DNA from: Megaustenia siamemsis
Taxonomy: Eukaryota; Mollusca; Gastropoda; Stylommatophora; Ariophantidae
NCBI GenBank assembly: GCA_032433765.1
Contig: JAVIAB010000025.1
Span: 36,751,756-36,815,755, forward strand
Direction: 5' to 3'
DNA length: 64,000 nucleotides
Shown: piece after piece, positions 57,180 through 64,000 of the stretch
Layout of the letters: each line of letters begins with the position of its first letter
How positions within the stretch are numbered: position 1 is the first letter of the stretch
Translations under genes and position numbers: made by a program
Notes under the pieces: generated by a model
What the model was told of the DNA's origin: nothing
Databases searched by the model: none
What the model saw: the letters and a program-made list of their open reading frames with translations, nothing else

Positions 57180-57840
57180 TATTACTGTCTCTCTCTCTCA
57201 CTCTCGAATTTCAAATGCGTTATTATTCCGCCTCCCTCTCTCTCTTCCTCCCTAACTCTCTCTCTCCCTTCCTCCCTCTCCCTCCTCTCTCTCTCTCTCT
57301 ATTTGATGATATCTCTATTTTCCCCATTAAATCATTCATGTACTCAACTCAAGGTCCCTCCCTTCCTCCCACTCCCTCCTTCCTTCTCTCCCTCCCTACC
57401 TACCTCTTCCTCCCTCCCTCCCTCTTCCTCCCTCCCTCTCTCCCTCCCTCTTCCTCCCTCCCTCTCTCCCTCCCTCCATCTCCCTCCTCTCTCTCTCTCT
57501 ATTTGATGATATCTCTATTTTCCCCATTAAATCATTCATGTACTCAACTCAAGCTCCCTCTCTCTCTCCCTCCCTCTCTCCCTCCCTCCATCTCCCTCCT
57601 CTCTCTCTCTATTTGATGATATCTCTATTTTCCCCATTAAATCATTCATGTACTCAACTCAAGCTCCCTCCCTCTCTCCCTTCCTCCCTCCCTCCATCTC
57701 CCTCCTCTCGCTCTCTCTATTTGATGATATCTCTATTTTCCCCATTAAATCATTCATGAACTCAACTCAACTCTCTCTCTCTCTCTATTTGATGATATCT
57801 CTATTTTCCCCATTAAATAATTCATGTACTCAACTCAAGC
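57180..57840. repeat. CT/CCCT-rich tract with ~110-bp units
   Basis: Polypyrimidine CTCC tract interleaved with a conserved segment, ATTTGATGATATCTCTATTT, at 57301, 57501, 57611, 57719 and 57787 (spacing 200, 110, 108, 68). The segment stays nearly identical while the CT tract varies in length. Confidence 0.92.
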
Positions 57841-58179
57841 TCTATATCCCCACCCCTTCCCCTATACCCCAGCTGAATAGACACCCAAAACTATATCTTT
57901 GTGTCCATGTTGCACAGCAACAACATTGTCGAAGTAAGAGTACATATACCCCCACATACACGAACGTACGACTCTATATGTTGCCAGCTAGACTCTCTTA
58001 TTGCATTATACGATCCTCAGCTCGCCGCTACTCGCACCTCAGTTATCGTTCTGTCACTTTGTCATTAATCCTGTCACTAATGTCATTTACTTTCCCCGTC
58101 GTTTCTTCTATTTAGCCGTTCTGCCAATCATTTGAAAACGTCGTTCAGAAGTAAGTAAAGTACCCCCGTCACGCCAAGT
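57841..58179. other. Unassigned spacer
   Basis: Mixed composition; nothing recognised. Confidence 0.4.
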
Positions 58180-58403
58180 GGCGTATAGGGAAATATGGTG
58201 TTAGTGACCCTATATTTTACAGACCTTCAGCACATGATCTTTGGGGTAATGTGGTCGGTATTACGCCCGTGCTGCTTTTACTTTCCCAGAAAAAATCCGG
58301 TACCCATTTAAGGCTGGGTGAACCCGGAGCCGTCGGTTGGGATCGAACCCTACCCCTTGTCCGTAGTAGTCCAGTTCACTAACCACTGAGCTATCGCGGC
58401 TCC
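58180..58403 (-). mobile_element. tRNA-headed SINE with well preserved tRNA module
   Basis: Minus strand. 58403-58326 folds like a tRNA: GGAGCCG pairs perfectly with CGGCTCC, and it contains A box TAGCTCAGTGG and B box GGTTCGATCCC, the internal RNA polymerase III promoter. It continues without a gap into a SINE body (GGGTTCACCCAGCC, ATGGGTACC, then TGGGAAAGTAAAAGCAGC) shared with 48960-49125. A functional tRNA gene would stop at the acceptor; the continuous body argues for a SINE. Confidence 0.82.
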
Positions 58404-58433
58404 TACTAATTTTTAGGGAATTAGTAAAACCCA

Positions 58434-58510
58434 GGTGTCCTCGCCAGGGTACGAACCCCGGCTGTTGCCGTGGTAAGCCAACCGCCTATCGATTGCGCTA
58501 ACCGGACACC
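58434..58510 (-). other. Second tRNA-like module
   Basis: Minus strand 58510-58434: GGTGTCC pairs with GGACACC (7 bp). Internal TTAGCGCAATCGATAGG resembles an A box and GGGTTCGTACCC a B box. The anticodon arm is not convincing. It sits 30 bp upstream, in SINE sense, of the other tRNA module; the linker holds a perfect inverted repeat TACTAATT...AATTAGTA (58404-58426). Confidence 0.65.
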
Positions 58511-58639
58511 CTCTTCAGAAGGCCGGCGCTAAATTAGGACTGGAGATGCTAAAAATAGAACGGAAGTAATTCCGGTTCGTCTCTTGAACCAGGCATCGAG
58601 GCGATGTTGAGTGCGTTAATGTCTCGTTGATGTGAACTT

Positions 58640-60815
58640 TGAATGTAGCAATAGGGAGTGGGTGGTAGTAGCAGGGAGTGGGCGGTAGTAGCAGGGAGTG
58701 GGTGGTAGTAGCAGGGAGTGGGCGGTAGTAGCAGGGAGTGGGTGGTAGCAGCAGGGAGTGGGTGTGTGGATGGTAGTAGCAGGGAGTGGGTGGTAGTAGA
58801 AGGAGTGGGTGGTAGTAGCAGGGAGTTGGTGGTAGTAGCAGGGAGTGGGTGGTAGCAGCAGGGAGTGGGTGTGTGGATGGTAGTAGCAGGGAGTGGGTGG
58901 TAGTAGAAGGAGTGGGTGGTAGTAGCAGGGAGTGGGTGGTAGTAGCAGGGAGTGGGTGGTAGTAGCAGGGAGTGGGTGGTAGTAGCAGGGAGTGGGTGGT
59001 AGTAGCAGGGAGTGGGTGGTAGTAGCAGCGAGTGGGTGGTAGTAGCAGGGAGTTGGTGGTAGCAGCAGGGAGTGGGTGTGTGGATGGTAGTAGCAGGGAG
59101 TGGGTGGTAGTAGCAAGGAGTGGGTGGTAGTAGCAGGGAGTTGGTGGTAGTAGCAGGGAGTGGGTGGTAGTAGAAGGAGTGGGTGGTAGTAGCAGGGAGT
59201 GGGTGGTAGTAGCAGGGAGTGGGCGGTAGCAGCAGGGAGTGGGCGGTAGCAGCAGGGAGTGGGCGGTAGCAGCAGGGAGCGGGCGGTAGTAGCAGGGAGC
59301 GGGCGGTAGTAGCAGGGAGTGGGCGGTAGTAGCAGGGAGTGGGCGGTAGTAGCAAGTAGTGGGCGGTAGTAGCAGAGAGTGGGCGGTAGTAGCAGAGAGT
59401 GGGCGGTAGTAGCAGGGAGTGGGCGGTAGTAGCAGGGAGTGGGCGGTAGTAACAGGGAGTGGGTGGTAGTAGCAGGGAGTGGGTGGTTATGTGGTAGTCG
59501 CCGGAAGTGAGTAGTAGTAGCAGGAAGTGGGCGGTAGTAACAGGGAATGGGTGGTAGTACCAGGGAGTGGGTGGTAATAGCAGGAAGTGAGTGGTAGTAG
59601 CAGGAAGTGGGTGGTAGTATCAGGGATTGGGTGGTAGTAGCAGGGAGTGGGTGGTAGTAGCAGGGAGTGGGTAGTAGTAGCAGGGAGTGAGTGGTAGTAG
59701 CAGAGAGTGGGTGGTAGTAGCAGGGATGGGTGGTAGTAGAAGGGAGTGGGCGGTAGTAGCAGGGAGTGGGTGGTGTGTGTGGTAGTAGCAGCGAGTGGGT
59801 GGTAGTAGCAGGGATGGGTGGTAGTAGAAGGGAGTGGGCGGTAGTAGCAGGGAGTGGGTGGTGTGTGTGTGGTAGTAGCAGGGAGTGGGGATGTGGGTGG
59901 TAGTAGCAGGGAGTGGGTGTTAGTAGCAGGGAGTGGGGGTGGGGGGTAGTAGCAGGGAATAGGTGGTAGTAGCAGGGAGTGGGTGGTAGTAGCAGGGAGT
60001 GGGTGGTGTGTGGTAGTAGCAAGAAGTGGGTAGTGTGTGTGGTAGTAGCAGGAAGTGGGTGGCAGTAGCAGGGAGTGGGTGGTGTATGTGGTAGTACTAG
60101 GGAGTGGGTGTGTGGGTAGTAGCAGAGAGTGGGTGGCAGTAGCAGGATGTGGTGCATGAGTGGTAGCAGCAGGGAGTATGTTTGTGGCTGATAAGTAGCA
60201 GGGAGTGGGTGGTATTAGCAGGGAGTGGGTGTGTGGCAGACAGTAACAGAGAGTGGGTGCGTGGGTGGTAGTAACAGGGAGTGAGTGTGTGGCTGATAGT
60301 AGTAAGGAGTGGGTGGTGTTGGTGGTAGTAGCAGGGAGTGGGTGGTGTTAGTGGTAGTAGCAGTAGGGAGTTGGCGTGTGGGTGGTTGCAGCAGGGAGTG
60401 GGTGTGTGGGTGGTAGCAGCAGGTTGGGAGTGGGTGGTGTGGTAGCAGCAGTAAGTGGGCGGTAGTATCAGGGAGAGGGCGTGTGGGTGGTTGCATCAGG
60501 TTGGGACTCAGTGGCGTAGTAGCAACAGTGAGTGGGTCTGTGGGTGTTTGTCAACAAGTTCAGAGTGGGTGGTGTGGTAGCAACAGGGAGTGGTTTTTTG
60601 GGTGGCAGCAGCAGGTTGGAAGTGCGTGGGTGGGCGGTGTGGTAGTAGCAGGTTGGGAGTGCGTGGGTGGGTGGTGTGGTAGCGGCAGGTTGGGAGTGGG
60701 TGGTGTGGTAGCAGCAGGTTGGGAGTGCGTGGGTGGGTGGTGTGGTAGCAGCGGGTTGGGAGTGGGTGGCGTAGTAGCAGCAGGTTTGGAATGCGTGGGT
60801 CGGTGGTGTGGTAGC
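58640..60815. repeat. 20-bp array (GGTAGTAGCAGGGAGTGGGT)
   Basis: About 105 copies of GGTAGTAGCAGGGAGTGGGT. Subtypes GTGGGTGG, GTGGGCGG and GTAGCAGCAG. A longer block (GGGTGTGTGGATGGTAGTAG) recurs at 58761, 58868 and 59075. The right end (60590-60810) becomes GTAGCAGCAGGTTGGGAGTG in about 57-bp units. On - it has a 513-codon open frame of Tyr/His/Pro/Leu repeats, a repeat artefact. Confidence 0.96.
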
Positions 60816-60829
60816 AACAGGGTGTGCTG

Positions 60830-61130
60830 GACCAACAAGGATTTCTCAGAAAAATATTGCAAGTTCCCTGGACAGCTAAAAAGACCAATGAGGACAATCT
60901 CAAAGAGGCCAACACAAAAAGGGAGCTCATTAAATAAAAAAACATCAAAATGAAACAATTAACATTTTATGGGCACATCATGAGAAAATGAAAATTTGAA
61001 TACTTGGTTACAACTGGCAAAATACAGGGAAAAAGAGATTGTGGACGTCAAAGAGTGAAAATACTGGATAACTTGGTGTCATGGTATGCAAAACAGGCAA
61101 CATAATTGATACGAGGTACTGTGGACATGG
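60830..61130 (+). pseudogene. LINE ORF2 C-terminal fragment
   Basis: Plus strand: GFLRKILQVPWTAKKTNEDN, LKEANTKRELIK, stop, MKQLTFYGHIMRK, stop, KFEYLVTTGKIQGKRDCGRQ, RVKILDNLVSWYAKQAT, stop, LIRGTVDM. Same family and order as 18786-19371, starting exactly at the GFLRR segment. The last recognisable codons (GTVDMA) run straight into the 31-bp array, so the normal ANRHGT terminus is lost. Confidence 0.85.
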
Positions 61131-62125
61131 CTCCATTATAATTAACTAGGACATGAGGTGGCTCAATTATAATTACCTAGGACATGAGGGAGGTGACTAC
61201 ATTATAATTAGCTAGGACATGAGGTTGTTCCATTATAATTAGTTAGGGCATGAGGTGACTACATTATAATTAGCTATGATATGAGGTTGTTCCATTATAA
61301 TTAGCTAGGGCATGAGGTTGTTCCACTATAATTAGTTAGGACATGAGGTTGTTTCATTATAATTAGTTAGGACATGAGGTTGTTCCATTATAATTAGTTA
61401 GGACATGAGGTGGCTACATTATAATTAGCTAGGACATGAGGTTGTTCCATTATAATTACCTAGGATATGAGGTTGTTCCATTATAATTAGCTAGGACATG
61501 AGGTGACTACATTATAATTAGCTAGGACTTGAAGTTGTTCCATTATAATTACCTAGAACATGATGTGACTACATTATAATTAGCTAGGACATGAGGTTGT
61601 TCCATTATAATTAGCTAGGACATGAGCTTGTCCATTATAATTAGCTAGAACATTAGGTTGTTCCATTATAATTAGCTAGGACATGAGGTTGTTCCATTAA
61701 AATTAGTTAGGACATGAGGTTGTTCCATTATAAGTAGTTAGGACATGAGGTTGCTCCAATATAAGTAGTTAGGACATGAGGTTGCTCCATTATAAGTAGT
61801 TAGGACATGAGGTGCTTCCATTATAAGTAGTTAGGACATGAGGTTGCTCCATTATAAGTAGTTAGGACATGAAGTTACTCCATTATAAGTAGTTAGAACA
61901 TGAGGTGGCTCCATTATAATTAGTTAGGACATGAGGTGGCTCCATTATAATTAGTTAGAACATGAGGTGGCTCCATTATAATTAGTTAGGACATGAGGTG
62001 GCTCCATTATAAGTAGTTAGGACATGAGGTGGCTCTATTATAAGAATTTAGGACATGAGGTGGCTCCATTATAATTAGTTAGGACATGAGATGGCTCTAT
62101 TATAATTTGTTAGGACATGAAGTTA
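61131..62125. repeat. 31-bp array (GGCTCCATTATAATTAGTTA...)
   Basis: About 32 copies of a 31-bp unit ending GGACATGAGGT. Blocks: GTTGTTCC type (61200-61740), AAGTAGTT type (61735-61900), GTGGCTCC type (61900-62100). It begins where the LINE ends. Confidence 0.95.
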
Positions 62126-62540
62126 CTCCAAACCATGGAGAACTTAAGTGGATCTGCTGTTGTGATGACTTGGGAGTCAGCAGCATTGAAAGAGCTGACA
62201 AGCTAGAATTTAATCCTCTACTCGTAGGGACTTTAGAGCTTGTCAAGGCATAGAAGTACACCGACAAGAAATAGCAGCAAATCATGGAGAACTATGACTT
62301 CTGCCCTATGCGTCATCTTCAGCTTGAGAGGAAAATGAACAAAAACTAATAGAGAGATAGACTTGGACTCCAGGCAAAACTTACTTATATTGTCTTTCTT
62401 ATTTCTACTATTTTTAATTACTGCTTAGTTGTAAATAACAAACACTGAACTGGGAGTCGTCAGACACTGCAGACTTTAAGACTTGCTGAGGAGGGGATCT
62501 GAGCACCTATGGACGTGTTCGGAGTGCAATGATGATGACC
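62126..62540. other. Non-repetitive spacer, possible interspersed-repeat remnant
   Basis: 62160-62340 includes GCGTCATCTTCAGCTTGAGAGGAAAA, similar to 4867-4891, suggesting a dispersed element. 62480-62535 nothing recognised. Confidence 0.4.
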
Positions 62541-62943
62541 CGCTAATAACTCAATAACACAGTTATAACTCAATGACTACTCAATAATAACTCACTAAAT
62601 CAATAATAACTCAAAAAATAACTCAACAACGCAATAACTCAGTTATAACTCAGTAATAACTCAATAATAATTCAATAACTCAAAATAAGTAAATAACTCA
62701 ATAATAACTCAATAACTCAAATAATAACAACTCAATAACTCAATAATAACTCAATAATAACATAATAACTCAATAATAACCCAATGACAACTCAATAAAT
62801 CAATAATAACTCAATAACTCAAATAATAATAACTCAATAACTCAATAATAACTCAAATAATCAATAATAACTCAATAACTCTATAACTTAATAAATCAAT
62901 AATAACTCAATATCATCTCAATAACTCAACAATAACTCAATAA
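62541..62943. repeat. AACTCAATAAT array (about 11 bp)
   Basis: Irregular copies of AACTCAATAATAACTCAATA; the basic period is 10-12 bp. Confidence 0.93.
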
Positions 62944-63150
62944 CTCACTTCCTGCAGTTAGGGTTGGTGGCTGGTAGTCTAGGGTTAGGTCGGCCTCCAG
63001 ACAGGAGGGGCCCCGGGGTTTGTGTGGTTGCCTCTGAGAGAAATCATCAACCAAAAATCCTAACTGGTGCAGTCAGGATTTGAACCCATGACCTCTCTGT
63101 CTCGAGACCGGCGTCTTGCTTCAAGACCAACCAGTTCCCTGGACCCGGGT
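62944..63150 (-). mobile_element. SINE with tRNA-like B box
   Basis: Minus strand: CCAGGGAACTGGTTGGTCTT start, B box GGTTCAAATCC (within GGGTTCAAATCCTGAC), then GGATTTTTGGTTGATGATTT and CTCTCAGAGGCAACC, ending near TAACTGCAGGAAG. The A box is degenerate. The post-B-box segment is shared with the inserted element at 23062-23317, which lacks the head. Confidence 0.7.
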
Positions 63151-63681
63151 TCAAAGTTTACCGGAAGCGGCGGTGATTTTTGTTGTTTTAGATCAGGAAA
63201 GATTCATCCGTGGTTTCTTGATGACGTCACCGTCCCCTGAGCTCCTGGCTAGTGAGATCCCATGTCTAGCGCCCCCTACCCCCCCCCCTCCCCTCGAATA
63301 TCGGCAATAAACAGGATGTCCCGTGTGCACTCGCGCACGTTAAAGATCCCATGGCAGTTGAAATCGAAAAGAGTAGGCCATGAACATAGCCGCTGTCCGG
63401 GCAACATGCCAGCAGAAACCTACCCAGACTGTGGATCACAGACCGTGTCATGGAGTTCGTGCACGCGGGCTAATATCCACCTCAGATATTCTCGAGGGGA
63501 ATACCGGAGCACTTATGGATTCGTCCCGTGTGATGCGATGATGGTTCTGACAATAAACAAATAAATAGTCACGGTAGCTAGATTATATTTCCTTGGTGTA
63601 TCTGTTTGTTTTGTTGTTGTTTGATGAGGAAGGCAGCATGCAAGCCGAAACGTCATAGCTTTGTATTATCTCCCGTGTAAA
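63151..63681. other. Dispersed-repeat-like segment with a decayed hammerhead-like motif
   Basis: 63332-63352 (CGCGCACGTTAAAGATCCCA) resembles a motif I have seen in interspersed repeats of marine invertebrates; family not assigned. At 63620-63658 the plus strand has TTGATGAG, then GGC...GCC and GAAACGTC: a hammerhead-like core with C3 changed to U and a non-standard stem II. No coding similarity. Confidence 0.4.
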
Positions 63682-64000
63682 GCTGTCACAATACGCTGTG
63701 TTCAACCCTTATCTTCTAAACAATATGTAGCTAACAGCTGCTTACTTGTAACATGAATTAGCTAGGGGCTGTCACAATACGCTGTGTTCAACCCTTATCT
63801 TCTAAACAATATGTAGCTAACAGCTGCCTACATGTAACATGAACTAGCTAAGGGCTGTCACAATACGCTGTGTTCAACCCTTATCTTCTAAACAATATGT
63901 AGCTAACAGCTGCCTACATGTAACATGAATTAGCTAGGGGCTGTCACAATACGCTGTGTTCAACCCTTATCTTCTAAACAATATGTAGCTAACAGCTGCC
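63682..64000. repeat. 86-bp array, cut by window end
   Basis: Copies start GCTGTCACAATACGCTGTGT at 63682, 63768, 63854 and 63940. The last is cut at 64000, so the array continues outside the window. Copies are more than 95% alike by eye. Confidence 0.95.

Noticed and set aside
58326..58403. Functional tRNA gene
   Set aside because: Good acceptor and A/B boxes, but the sequence continues directly into a SINE body shared with 48960-49125 and the anticodon arm is unconvincing.
58616..60157. 513-codon minus-strand frame of Tyr/His/Pro/Leu repeats
   Set aside because: It is the 20-bp array read backwards; no non-repeat coding part.

Overview
This is a eukaryotic, non-coding, repeat-saturated window. 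I find no host protein-coding gene, no rRNA and no free-standing tRNA gene. By my estimate about two thirds of the 64 kb is tandem repeat: more than 40 separate arrays with units from 2 to 99 bp. The remainder is 5'-truncated non-LTR retrotransposon (LINE) pseudogenes, tRNA-headed SINEs and short non-repetitive spacers. The LINE C-termini (RT, RRLRWLGHV-type and RNase H tails) and the SINE types suggest an invertebrate animal, probably a lophotrochozoan and perhaps a gastropod mollusc. That placement rests on remembered family resemblance, not on a search. Nearly all long open frames here are by-products of arrays whose unit lacks stops or is a multiple of 3 bp.

Layout. 1-7.35 kb: 18-bp GGT/AGT array, 29-bp array, AT-rich TAGAT array. 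7.35-10.57 kb: LINE tails, a hammerhead-ribozyme-like motif, and a 33-bp array inside a LINE. 10.7-19.4 kb: a 3.5-kb hairpin-forming 29-bp array, then LINE fragments carrying 25-bp, GA/TA and 53-bp arrays. 19.5-23.5 kb: the longest LINE (RT with FADD) flanked by copies of a 44-bp repeat, then a 68-bp array broken by a retroelement with a 7-bp target duplication. 23.8-29.2 kb: 30-bp array, a LINE tail that runs through a 50-bp array into a 2.7-kb 32-bp array, a 20-bp array and another LINE. 29.4-36.5 kb: 44-, 50-, 21- and 71-bp arrays with a SINE. 36.8-43.2 kb: many short arrays. 43.2-49.9 kb: a SINE in an ATC tract, very uniform 31-bp and 30-bp arrays, a SINE body. 50-54 kb: one LINE split by a 3-kb 58-bp array. 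54.3-64 kb: CTAC/CTAT tract, CT-rich arrays, a two-tRNA-module SINE, 20-bp and 31-bp arrays, a further SINE and an 86-bp array cut by the window edge.

Main observation. Several arrays are amplified pieces of LINE coding sequence lying inside the LINE copy they came from. In the 33-, 25- and 58-bp cases the upstream and downstream parts of the same reading frame flank the array. The 50-, 32- and 53-bp arrays sit at or near a LINE ORF terminus, and a GA/TA microsatellite lies within LINE codons. For the 58-bp array, a 6-bp direct repeat spaced exactly one unit apart in the ancestral ORF marks the unit boundary. The window therefore reads as a record of satellites being born from LINE 3' coding ends. 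Secondary points are one hammerhead-ribozyme-like motif with three decayed relatives, arrays whose every unit is a hairpin, and SINE families that appear to share a core.
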